Positions 21,210-30,183 of a stretch of 64,000 nucleotides of DNA are shown one piece after another. Within the stretch, counting starts at the first letter, position 1, and each line of letters starts with the position of its first letter. Origin of the DNA: Obelidium mucronatum (taxonomy: Eukaryota; Chytridiomycota; Chytridiomycetes; Chytridiales; Chytriomycetaceae); the NCBI GenBank assembly GCA_025765595.1, contig JAIVFH010000038.1:186001-250000 (forward strand), read 5' to 3'. Made by a program: the position numbers and the translations under genes. The notes below the pieces were generated by a model. It did no database searches, had not been told where the DNA came from, and saw only the letters and a program-made list of their open reading frames with translations.

Positions 21210-22760
21210 AAGGTTCCCGGTCTGGGTCTCTTCTATGCGGGCCTCGCGGAAACGAAAAACTCAATGGCCATGCTTCTCTCAGTTTTATTGACATTTTCAG
21301 TCGCTAGCTATCGAATTGGAGTCTATTTGGGTTCAGTCTAGGCGTTTTCAGATACTTCCTCAAGCTCATTTATTGGAAACTTTCAATACTGCTGCCTTGT
21401 TGAATACGATGGAGACGCAGAATAAGATGGCGCCAACGATTTCAAACTCGTTGTTTTCAATGTATCAGGTATTATTAGATCAGTCTGCGTTTTTTTTTTT
21501 AATATGAAATCTGAACACTATGCAGATGATGTTTGCTGCAATCACGCCAGGGTTGTTTATCGGTGCTGTCGCTGGTCGAATGAGAATGCTTCCGACCATG
21601 GTATTTGTACTTTTGTGGTCCATTCACAGTGAGTGTTTATGGCTTTCTTTCATAAAGTGGCAATATAACTAAATTTTCTGATCGTCCCCCAAAAAAAAGG
21701 TGTATAACCCTGTGGCTTACTGGGTCTGGTCAAGCAACGGATGGCTACACAACCTCAATGTCATGGATTACGCAGGTGGTTCAGTTGTCCATGTTACTTC
21801 TGGAGCGACGGCGTTTATCCTGGCGCTGCGTTTGGGGAAACGGTCCGATTATGGGCAGCGTGAATACGTGAATCATAATCCAACGTATGTTTACATTGGG
21901 ACTGCGTTGCTTTGGTTTGGATGGATGGGATTCAATGGGGGCAGTAGTTTGGCGGCGAATAATCGAGGAACGGGCGCTGCTTATGCATCGAATCTTAGCA
22001 GCTGCGATTGGTGGACTGGTTTGGATGACTCTGGATATTTACTTCAATGGAAAGGGATTTACGGCTATTGGATTCTGTACGGGGGCCATTGCTGGATTGG
22101 CTACAATCACACCTGGTTCTGGATTCGTGCAGCCAGGCTTTGGGTTAGTGTATGGAATTATCGCTGGATTTGCGTGCTTTTATTCGGTTCGTTTGATGCA
22201 TTGGTTGAAAGTGGATGACTCGTTGGATGTGACTGGTGAGTGTTTTTTTTTTGTGTGTGTGAAAGTGAGGGGCATTTCACACTTATTTTAACGCGGAGGT
22301 TTAAATAGCTGTTCATGGAGTTGGAGGAGCTTTGGGTATGATCTTGACGGGAGTGTTTGCAGAGTATAGTGTTACCAACGTGAATGCAACTGGTGCCACT
22401 GCTGGTTGGCTTTCTGAGGTGTGGATTCAAGTTCCCGTGCAATTTGCGGCAGTTGCCGCAATTGGAGTATGGTCTGCTGTATGGACTACTGTTTTGATAT
22501 CGTTTATGGAATTTTTGTTGGGCTGCAAACTTCGGTGTAGTGTCGATATTGAATCTCTGGGACTTGATTTGGGAGACGTTGGGGAAAAAGCTTATCCATA
22601 TGCGCAATCGGTTGAAGACAAGCGGCCGGTGCCGATACTGACCGGATTTAAACCAATTGAGATCCGGGAGTCTATTACATTGGAAGAGTCTCGGGGGTCT
22701 TCATCTGCAACAGTTGGGGAAGGGGTTGAATTAGCGGCCAAGAATGGCGGTTATTTATAG
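20961..22760 (+). CDS. Ammonium transporter (Amt/Mep family), copy 3, frame-disrupted
   Basis: Exons 20961-21032, 21099-21119, 21213-21468, 21526-21628, 21700-22235, 22309-22760. Family motifs are preserved piecewise: VPGLGLFYAGLAETKN, DYAGGSVVHVTSGATAF, FGWMGFNGGSSLAAN, ITPGSGFVQPGFG, VHGVGGALGMILTG. Compared with copies 1 and 2, exon 3 is 4 nt too long, exon 4 is 1 nt too long and exon 5 is 1 nt too long. Six single-base insertions (near 21306, 21314, 21340, 21388, 21628 and 21997) explain this. With them discounted the frame is open and conserved. Two introns are extra relative to copies 1 and 2, one before VPGLG and one before AVHGVG. It could be a young pseudogene or an assembly artefact around the poly-T tract. 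As written it encodes no full-length transporter. Confidence 0.8.
21169..21204 (+). repeat. Poly-T tract of 36 bases in intron
   Basis: An uninterrupted run of T lies in the second intron of ammonium transporter copy 3, just before an ACAAAAAG acceptor. Runs this long often cause dephasing and base-call errors, which matters for judging the nearby one-base insertions. Confidence 0.95.
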
Positions 22761-23022
22761 TTTTTTTTTCGTATCAGATAATCTTTTGCAATCGCTGTTC
22801 AATCAACAAACAATTTAATCATTCAATTACGTCGGAGCCCTAATTGCGAGAAGTATACATAATTAAACTCTAATGCAACCGCAGCAGCTAATTAAAGGTC
22901 TTGATATCAATGAATTCATGATTGCATTTTTACCCGCACCAAAACTTTTCATTATTAGCAAAGCAAAATTGTATCCACCAAAACAAACAAGATGAGATGA
23001 GAAAAAAACAAAACAATTTGCC

Positions 23023-24114
23023 ATGAAACTCCACCGGCTACTTTCAGTTGTCGCATTGAGTGTGGCAGTATCCGTCTGGGGACAAACACCCGTTGACAAC
23101 ACGGCAGCCATTGCGCAAGCAGCAATCCAAGGGGCCCTGGCAGCGGCAGCTGGTCTGCCAGCCAGTAGCCAGTCGCAGGCGGTGCAGAACCAAGTCCAAA
23201 GCCAAATCAGCGGAAACGCCGCAGCGATCGCGCAGGCGGCGGTCCAGGGGGCGCTTGCGGCTGCGGCTGGGCTGCCCGCCAACTCGGGCGCGCAAGCCCA
23301 GGCGCAGAGCCAAAGCCAAAGCCAGGGACCGGCGCAGGGCAACGCCGCCGCCATCGCGCAGGCCGCCATCCAGGGCGCGCTCGCCGCCGCGGCCGGACAA
23401 GCCGCGGCGCCCGGCCAAGGCGCGCAGGCCCAGGCGCAGGCGCAGAGCCAGGCTAGTGGAAACGCGGCGGCAATCGCGCAGGCGGCGGTCCAGGGCGCGC
23501 TCGCTGCGGCGGCGGGGCTGCCGGCGGGCGGCGGCCAAGGCGCGGCGGTGGCCACGGACAACGCGGCAGCGATTGCGCAGGCGGCAGTGCAGGGCGCGCT
23601 TGCTGCCGCCGCGGGGCTGCCAGCAGGCGCCGCCGCGGCCAACGCCAGCGGCCAGCCCAGCGGAAACGCCGCGGCGATTGCGAACGCCGCCATCCAGGGC
23701 GCGCTGGCCGCTGCCGCCGGGCTGCCGAGCGCGGGGACCAGTCTGGGCGGCGGACAGCAGCTGAGCCCAGTCCCGGACAACATTTCGGCGATTGCCCAGG
23801 CCGCAATTCAGGGCGCCCTGGCTGCCGCTGCTGGTCTTCCAGGAGGGCAGGCGACGAACCAAGATGCTGGAAATGCCGCTATTGTTAATGCATTGACTGC
23901 CGCTGCTGCGGGTCTTGCCCAGAATTCAAACAATTCAACAACTACAGACACTACCACTACAGACACTACCACTACCACTACAGACACTACCACTACCACT
24001 ATTCCTGCTACTACGGCGGCTTCGGGTCAATTTGTTATTCCAACACAGTCGTCTCAACCAGGCACTGGGTTTGTTTCCAAAAAGATTTCTGGTCCCAAAC
24101 AACAGCAACGCTGA
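23023..24114 (+). CDS. Secreted Ala-rich repeat protein
   Basis: A single exon of 363 residues. It begins with a clear signal peptide (MKLHRLLSVVALSVAVSVWG, cut near GQT). Seven near-identical repeats follow, each with the core NAAAIAQAAIQGALAAAAG and then LP in most units, plus a shorter eighth copy. They are joined by Gln/Ser/Gly-rich linkers of 10-25 residues (AQAQSQSQSQ). The C-terminal part is a Thr/Asp run (TTTDTTTT) and a short basic end. No Cys, no membrane anchor and no GPI-type tail are seen. The Ala-rich units should form amphipathic helices, as in structural, adhesive or ice-binding proteins, but no family is recognised. The repeats are GC-rich against an AT-richer background. Long open frames on the other strand here are composition artefacts. 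Confidence 0.8.
   Translation: MKLHRLLSVVALSVAVSVWGQTPVDNTAAIAQAAIQGALAAAAGLPASSQSQAVQNQVQSQISGNAAAIAQAAVQGALAAAAGLPANSGAQAQAQSQSQSQGPAQGNAAAIAQAAIQGALAAAAGQAAAPGQGAQAQAQAQSQASGNAAAIAQAAVQGALAAAAGLPAGGGQGAAVATDNAAAIAQAAVQGALAAAAGLPAGAAAANASGQPSGNAAAIANAAIQGALAAAAGLPSAGTSLGGGQQLSPVPDNISAIAQAAIQGALAAAAGLPGGQATNQDAGNAAIVNALTAAAAGLAQNSNNSTTTDTTTTDTTTTTTDTTTTTIPATTAASGQFVIPTQSSQPGTGFVSKKISGPKQQQR
23095..23925 (+). repeat. Tandem Ala-rich coding repeat, 7 full units plus 1 partial
   Basis: Units begin near residues 25, 65, 106, 147, 180, 215, 253 and 283 of the Ala-rich protein. The core of about 21 codons is very constant and the linkers vary in length, so the array evolves with a fixed core and free spacer. 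Confidence 0.8.
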
Positions 24115-24252
24115 TGAAAAAAAATATCACTCGTCTTCTTTCTTTCTTTTTTTTTGCATCCCTGCATCGAAATCATTTCATGGTAGTTTCTTCAAGTCAA
24201 TAAAGTTTTACACTGCAAAGTCAAAATCGCAAAGTATTGTGTTGTAATTACA

Positions 24253-24508
24253 ATGGCAAAACACACCTTTCTCCAAAATGATAACCCTGTGAAAGTTTCC
24301 CAGCTCGTCACATCCATGGTTGAACCTCGACACACAGCATCCGAAAATGGGAAGGTTATCTATGCCATCAAAGACGAACAAATCTTCTGTATGTAAAAGA
24401 AAGTAAGCTCATGCGGTATGCCGGTATCCAAGTGGGCGATTTTCTGGCACTGAGGTAAACAATTTTCACCATCAGCATCACTACGCAGCAGTCATACTTC
24501 ATTCATGC
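24253..24508 (+). CDS. Possible small two-exon ORF, about 52 residues
   Basis: An ATG at 24253 opens MAKHTFLQNDNPVKVSQLV and continues to IKDEQIF. A GTATGTAA donor follows at about 24391, and an acceptor (ACTACGCAG) lies near 24490. Splicing would give a very short protein ending near 24508. No homology is recognised. The evidence is only the start, the splice-like signals and non-repetitive composition. It may equally be the untranslated 3' flank of the Ala-rich gene. Confidence 0.2.
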
Positions 24509-24537
24509 TAATTTTATATCAAAATTGTGCCATCAAT

Positions 24538-27129
24538 TTACAACAACAAAGGCTCCAAAGCACTTCGCAACTCCTCTACTCCAAAATGACCCTGCGTAAA
24601 AGTCCCTTCATTCCCACCACTACCACCAATACTTCCGCCTCCGCGTTCGGTATAGCTCAGTCTCTCACATCCAACAATTGTCCCAGCCTTTGGAACCTTG
24701 ATGCACGTTATTCCCAACGCCTCAATTCTATCCACTTCCACAAAGACCAAGGAATCCTCCGTATACAAGACATGTGTAATGTAAGCTCGTGGTGGATAAG
24801 GCTTCACCAAATACCCTCTCCCAGGAACGCTTTCCATCTCCGACAAAAAATCATCTCTTTCCTCTTCTTCCAACCCGTCTCCCCCCTCTTCATCCTGTTC
24901 CGACGTCGTGAAACTCGCGCGACTCGTTCGCGAAGACTGGAAATTCCATAACCGCCAGATGGATTCACTCCCCTCCATATCCGTACACGCGTCACGATGG
25001 TTCATTACTTTGCGAACCATTTCACCTCCCCCGTGTTCGGCAATGACTGAGTAGTTTAACGTGTCTGTGATGGCAAGGATAAAGTCAAGGGCTGTGTAGG
25101 ATTCGGTTTCGCGGTCGTGCGTTCCATTGAGTAGAAGGATTTTCGACTTTCTGTTGGTGTTTCCCAGTTGGGCGATGGATGAGGCTCTTGTGGATGAGAA
25201 GGGGGTGCTGCTGGACCTGGCGTGCTTCAGCTTGGGGGTGGTGTTGTTGTTTAAAACTCTTTTGACGGAGGAGGAGGCGGCGTCTTTGCTGGAAGGATTT
25301 TGAAGACGATGATTCCAATCTCCTTGTAGTGGAGCATCCAAGGATATCTCATTGGTCGGAGAGAGGGATGTTACATGGTCGTTGGTTCCAGTGATGGAAG
25401 GAGATGTACCAGTGGCCGTCGAGACTTTCTGGTACTGCGGGAACAAACTACTGCTTTGATTCGTTGCGATTGGAAAAGGCATGCTCATGGCTTTTGCGGC
25501 ATTAAATCTGCCAGCAATTGATCGTCTCGACAGAGAATCCACACCGGCCAACTCCTCATCCTCACCGGCGCCACGGACTTCGTTATTTTTCACTCTCTTT
25601 ACAGCGCGCTCCATGTCTTCACGGGCTTTTACCCTTGCTTCCACATAATCTTGGCTAATCAGGCTCCCCACCCCCGCGACAACCAAACAAGGAAGAAGAC
25701 TCGTATACAGACTCCCCATTGCATAAATGATTGTTTTCTTGGTCTCGAGGTGTTCAGGGACGAGAGCATTGATTCGGGGGAAGGTTTCTGCGCGTTCACC
25801 GTTGATGTAAAATACTCGACGGATCGGTGACGCGAGTGGTGGGGTTTCATGCATATTTTTGGAGAAGAAGAGATTGGTGGATGCCGTCGAGGAAGATGAA
25901 GACGCCATCCCGTGATGGTTGTTGTTGGAGTTGTTATGGGAGTTGTCTTGAAGAAAGGAAGACGAGAGGTCAAGACTTTTGCTGAGGTTATTCGCTGCAA
26001 AAGGACGAAGACTGTCCGCACTTGAAGATTCGGCATTATTCATTGAGTGCGCTTGGGGCGCTGCAGTGGTAGACGCAGGTCTCATTCGTGAAGGCGACCG
26101 AGATCTTCGTTCAAACAGCTGGCGATGCAGAGATTTGGGTTTCAGAGGCGGAGGATTTGTCACAGTTCCTGGATGCGATATCTCGCATTGCCCGAATATC
26201 ACGCCTCCATTACGGAGCGTGCATCCAATTGCCACAGGGTTGTGGTTTGTTGCAATCACAGGCAGTACCATCGTGGCGCTGGGACAACGAGTTACTCTCG
26301 CGAATTGAAAGATTGAGGCTTCCAGAGAGTTGAAAAAGATTCTGCACCCGGTAAGGAAAAAGTTTCCCAGCGAACCGCCACGAAAATCAAAGGTTCGATT
26401 GCTTTCGCCGCCAGATGTGATGATGAGTCCACCGCCGCCAATTTCTTTGAGGATTTTATAGTGGAACTGAAGAAGAAAAGATCGGATCGTTTCTCGGTAC
26501 GGTAGAGAAATGTTCTGCCACAAGTGATGGTTTCCTTCAAGAATGTTTAGCCATTCCATTTTGGCGGGACAAGTTCCAGAATCAGAGGCCGGTGATCCAG
26601 TCGGCAGCCGATAGGACAACAATTTGTAAACAGCCTTCGCCTATAATTTTTAGAAGGAAAGCGCAATGTTACTAGGTCTGACATGCTCACATTCATTTTT
26701 TGTTCCCACTGACCTCAACTGTCTTTGTCTCCGATAGCCGCACGAGCCGCGATCGGATGTCTCCAATCCCAGGACCTCCAACTACTTTGACAATCTCGGA
26801 GGTTGAACCGCCATCGTCGCTGACAGGCATAATGTAGCATACATCGCAGGTAATGGACTTTAACAAAAGGTTGAAAGAAGCTCAGAGACGATCTCCAAAA
26901 AAATCATGTTTTTTTTTCTTACCGTCAGCATTGATACAAAGTTGTTTGCTGCCGATCCACCCGAGAAGATGGCAATTGAAGGCAGTTGCGGTTCGGAGGA
27001 GAATGTTTGGTTATTTGCTGCATCCGACTCGTTGTCGATTGTTTCAAATCGAAGGTGTGAATTTGTGGTCGCGTGGATTCCTTCAGAGAGGAGGCTGGGT
27101 GTGCTCGTGTTGGGAATGGTGCGGTTCAT
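24538..27129 (-). CDS. UPF0052 / CofD-YvcK-like protein, paralogue 2
   Basis: Exons 27129-26923, 26857-26714, 26640-24538 give 817 residues, all phases closing. Intron positions match paralogue 1. Motifs: IAIFSGGSAANNF, IMPVSDDGGSTSEIVKV, GGPGIGDIRSRL, LGNFFLTGCRIFFNSLEA, SLYTSLLPCLVVAGVG and LLNGTHDRETESYTALDF. The segment between the SLYTSLLP motif and LLNGTHDRE is about 180 residues longer than in paralogue 1. It is basic at first (ARVKAREDMERAVKRVKN) and then Ser/Thr/Pro-rich, probably a disordered loop. A further Ser-rich insertion lies after the CEISHPG motif. The function in fungi is unknown; a nucleotide-sugar or phosphate ligand is suggested by the fold. Transcribed away from the third LRR/propeller cluster and toward the Ala-rich gene. 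Confidence 0.82.
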
Positions 27130-27327
27130 TATTTTACGATGATTTCAAATCCAACCCATGCATACACAGATTATTTCACACAAAGGAGATCATGTTTTTT
27201 CTTGCAACCAGTCGAAAATAAAGCAAGTGTTTCTTTAAGTGAAGACAACTTTTTTGGCATCCAGTAAGCCAGATTGGAAAAAAAAAAACACACACACGCA
27301 CACACACAGATAGCGCCTGAGCCTTCC

Positions 27328-28640
27328 TCAGACAAAAAAGCGAGGAAAAAGCGGCCGTCTCTGGGCAATCCACGCTTCCAGCTGCCCCTTTTCTCCCTTT
27401 CCTACCAAAACTTTGTCAAATGCCGCCATCTCCACACAAACCAAATCAAACACGTAAGGGTTCACCATCGCCATACAAAGCTGATTGACAAACTTGTCGC
27501 TTGTTGCTGAAGTATTCTCCAACACATTCATAAACGCCAATACATCAAACGGACGACAAGATTTCAGAGCAGGGTCGCCGAGTAACAAAGAACCATCCAT
27601 GCCCTCGCGATTGCTGGTGTTGATGAAATACGCAATTCCAGAAATAGAAGCGCGTTTTCTTTCAACAGACGGCAAAGCATGGATTCGAGCCATCAAATCA
27701 GACTTGAATCCGCGGCCACCCAGCGTGAAAATTATGTCAAGTCCGACATGCTTCAATGCGGTCTCGCATTGAATGAAATGGTCAACCATCCGAGCTCCAT
27801 CAGCGTGCAGGTTGGCTTGGTACTCCAGGGCACACGCGCTTTGGTGGGGTCCATACATGTATTCAACGTCGCAGGACATTTCCAAATCGTGAGAAACTGG
27901 GTAACCAAGTATTTTTCCAAGCTTTTAAATGGAGAGAGATGTGATTAACAACAAAGTAAAATACAACAAAAAAAAAATTAAAAAAACAATAAAACTCACG
28001 GCACGCGTCGATACTACTCCCGCCTTAAGCATTTGATCTGCGAGAGCATAATCCACGTGATTTTTATCGCGGAGAAGCCATGTGTTCTTGTAATTGACGG
28101 GACCAACACGTTCCTCGAATGTATCCGCCGTAATTTTACAGAGCTCGAGATGAGAAAAGTTGGAATAAAGTGGCTTGAAGACAGCGTTTACCAGCTTGAT
28201 TGTGAGTGTATCTTTGAAATGCTGACGCATGGCTTTATCCCAAAGAGTAACAGAGCGGTTTCAGTAGCGTGGCTCCTCAGAATTATATCTTCAATTCCAG
28301 TAATTCCCGCAGCTTTGCGATCGGCGGCAGACAAGGTCTGGGTGTAAAACTTTTTCGCTAATTCAACATGTTGGGTGTAGAGACTAGAGATCTTGGAAGG
28401 AGTCAAGTCTTCCTTATTCAACATGACTGGTTTGCTGCTTTCGATTGATGTGCCTTGGTCTGCTTCAAGCCGGCTGGTGTCATTCAAGTGCTTGGTTACT
28501 TTTTGAAACGTTTTCTTGACTTGAGTTAGACCAACGTCGACTCCTTCCTTAACTAAGCTCTCGTGGACTTGCTTGATTGTAAGGGACGGATCCGCAGTTC
28601 TGAGGCGAGCGATGGTGTCAAATAAAGTTGTTTCGTCCAT
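27328..28640 (-). CDS. Unrecognised conserved-looking protein, about 411 residues (one frame break)
   Basis: Exons 28640-28000 and 27921-27328, joined by GTGAGT...TTTAAAAG. The N-terminus (MDETTLFDTIARLRTADPSLTI, then VDVGLTQVKKTFQKV) looks like a small helical domain. The second half contains YPVSHDLEMSCDVEYMYGP, HADGARMVDHFIQCETAL and IIFTLGGRGFKSDLMARI. Near 28252-28262 one base appears missing: the frame before it reads ILRSHATE and the frame after it SVTLWDKAMRQHF. Counting one extra base makes exon 1 close in phase 0. There is no signal peptide or membrane span. I do not recognise the family. The last residues (QRRPLFPRFFV) are hydrophobic. It shares a 174-base divergent promoter with the gene at 28815. 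Confidence 0.62.
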
Positions 28641-28814
28641 TGTTGATCTTTTTATGTTTAAACAAAACTCCAAACACGACGTAAGCTCAATACATGGTTC
28701 CATTGAGCCAAGAAATTTCATTAGCCCTCAATCCTAGCTTATTCATAACCCAAACTTCAAGTCAATCAAGATGACAATCTCATAGAGAAGCAAAAAATCT
28801 CTGAAAACTCAAGT

Positions 28815-29339
28815 ATGAGCGGCGCCATCCTCTACCAAACATACTACAGCGACGCCGATTGCACAGCGGCCATCAGAACTGCCTTTGACAGCGTTTCGTG
28901 TGCCAACCTCCGTCTCGACACTTCCTGCCGCAAGGAACCCGGCTGGCCTTCGGTCTACACTAGAGTAGGATGCGCCGCAGAGTCTTCGCTGGCTGCTGTG
29001 GGCGACGAAGCATTCGGCGCTGTTCCGCAAATTCAGCTATTTTCGACTCTGGGTGGCTCCTGTCCATCGTCCCTGCCAGGTTATTCGTTCCAATTCCCCC
29101 TCCAGAAATGCATTCCCAACTTGGCCGGAAACAAGGTTGACGGCAAATCATTTACTCATGAAATGGTGAACGTCAAGGATGCGGGCAGCGCTGTTTGGGC
29201 GCTGTTTAAGGACTCTGGTTGCTCACTCACTGGAAAGGTGCATGAAGTTGTTTTCAATATTAAGGACACGGAGAAGCACCTTTGTTACAAGGTTTCTTTG
29301 TTTCATCAAATCGATTCTTCTCTGACTTCCGAGCTTTAA
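28815..29339 (+). CDS. Unrecognised Cys-containing protein, 174 residues
   Basis: A single exon from ATG 28815 to TAA 29339. It has eight Cys, many near small polar residues (DADCTAAIRTAF, VSCANLRLDTSCRKEPG, VGCAAESS, GGSCPSSLPG), in the style of secreted proteins. The N-terminus (MSGAILYQTYYSD) is not a signal peptide, so an upstream exon is possible, although the 174-base gap to the divergent gene leaves little room. AATAAA overlaps the stop region. A decayed second copy lies at about 29790-30105. Function unknown. Confidence 0.65.
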   Translation: MSGAILYQTYYSDADCTAAIRTAFDSVSCANLRLDTSCRKEPGWPSVYTRVGCAAESSLAAVGDEAFGAVPQIQLFSTLGGSCPSSLPGYSFQFPLQKCIPNLAGNKVDGKSFTHEMVNVKDAGSAVWALFKDSGCSLTGKVHEVVFNIKDTEKHLCYKVSLFHQIDSSLTSEL

Positions 29340-29354
29340 TAAATAAAGAGTGCT

Positions 29355-29580
29355 TGTAAAGTGCGTTCGCGTGAGCATGGACACTCGCACAATGCGCCAC
29401 AGTACCAGCAGTTTTGGAATGCTTTTGTTGCATCAAACAATGACATGCGTGCATTCGATAGACTAGCGGAGGCATCTAGGAAATTTAGTTTTGGAGAATA
29501 CATGTTTCAAGCGTTTCGAAAGTATGAGTTGGAGTTTGTATGGGGTATGATTCACCACCCCGGGTTCAGTTATGGAAAAA
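29355..29580 (+). pseudogene. Fragment of the LRR/propeller gene 3' exon
   Basis: This stretch is clearly homologous to the last exon of the LRR/propeller genes. It encodes VRVSMDTR, then after a one-base deletion SNNDMRAFDRLAEAS, FGEYMFQAFRKYE and MIHHPGFSYG. The matching part in the intact gene is about 35235-35455. All upstream exons are missing, so it is a truncated duplicate. Confidence 0.75.
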
Positions 29581-29789
29581 GATGCCTTCTGGGTTTTCTA
29601 AAGCAATGGATTGCATATCATCGCAAGACTCACAAGATTGTGTTTGCAATAGTTTACTGTCTCATTGTCAAGCTTTGGTTTTCTGTGCGAGGAAGTGGTC
29701 ATTCTTATGCCAGCGACACAAGTTCTCAAGAGTCTTCATGAGACATGCTTATTGTTTTGCTTGAATCTGTTGCAACACCGTCCAAAAAG

Positions 29790-30105
29790 ACGCATCTGCA
29801 CCTGCAACCAGCTTTTGACCACGTTTCCTGCAGAAAGGAACCTGACTAGATTCAGCAAGAACTAGATTCAGCAAGGATGCGCGGCAGAATCCTCTTTGCC
29901 TTTGATGGTGTTTCGCAAATGAATCGTCACTGATGGCTCACTTGTCCGATTTTTCGTGGAATTTCTTATTGAATTGGGTATGGAAGATTTGTTTAAACAC
30001 AAAAAATGGCGTCGTCGAGATCCAAGCACCAGGGCTCTTTAATCAGGCACATTGAAGTTAATTCTGCTCTGATTTCAGAGCTTCGTATAAGTTCCTTTTA
30101 AGTTA
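29790..30105 (+). pseudogene. Decayed copy of the 28815-29339 gene
   Basis: Blocks match the intact gene in order: GCTTTTGACCACGTTTCCTG resembles GCCTTTGACAGCGTTTCGTG, TGCAGAAAGGAACCTGACTAG resembles TGCCGCAAGGAACCCGGCTGG, and AGGATGCGCGGCAGAATC resembles AGGATGCGCCGCAGAGTC. The 3' end codes IEVNSALISEL, like IDSSLTSEL. Stops and internal deletions prevent translation. Confidence 0.6.
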
Positions 30106-30183
30106 GATTGCACCAGCGGAAATATCTTGGAAATTTCTAAGGTTGTGTCTCTCAGAATTGTCTGAAGTTGTACAGCAAACAAA

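Noticed and set aside
21306..21997. Very short introns as an explanation of the frame changes in ammonium transporter 3
   Set aside because: Conserved residues flank each site directly and exon lengths exceed the paralogues by single bases, so there is no intron-sized sequence to remove.
22863..23862. Long minus-strand open frames and a plus-strand Arg-rich frame over the Ala-rich gene
   Set aside because: GC-rich repeats have few stop codons in any frame. Only the plus frame from 23023 has a signal peptide and a regular repeat.
29585..29780. Plus-strand open frame continuing past the LRR fragment
   Set aside because: No similarity to the family beyond about 29580 and no splice or domain evidence.
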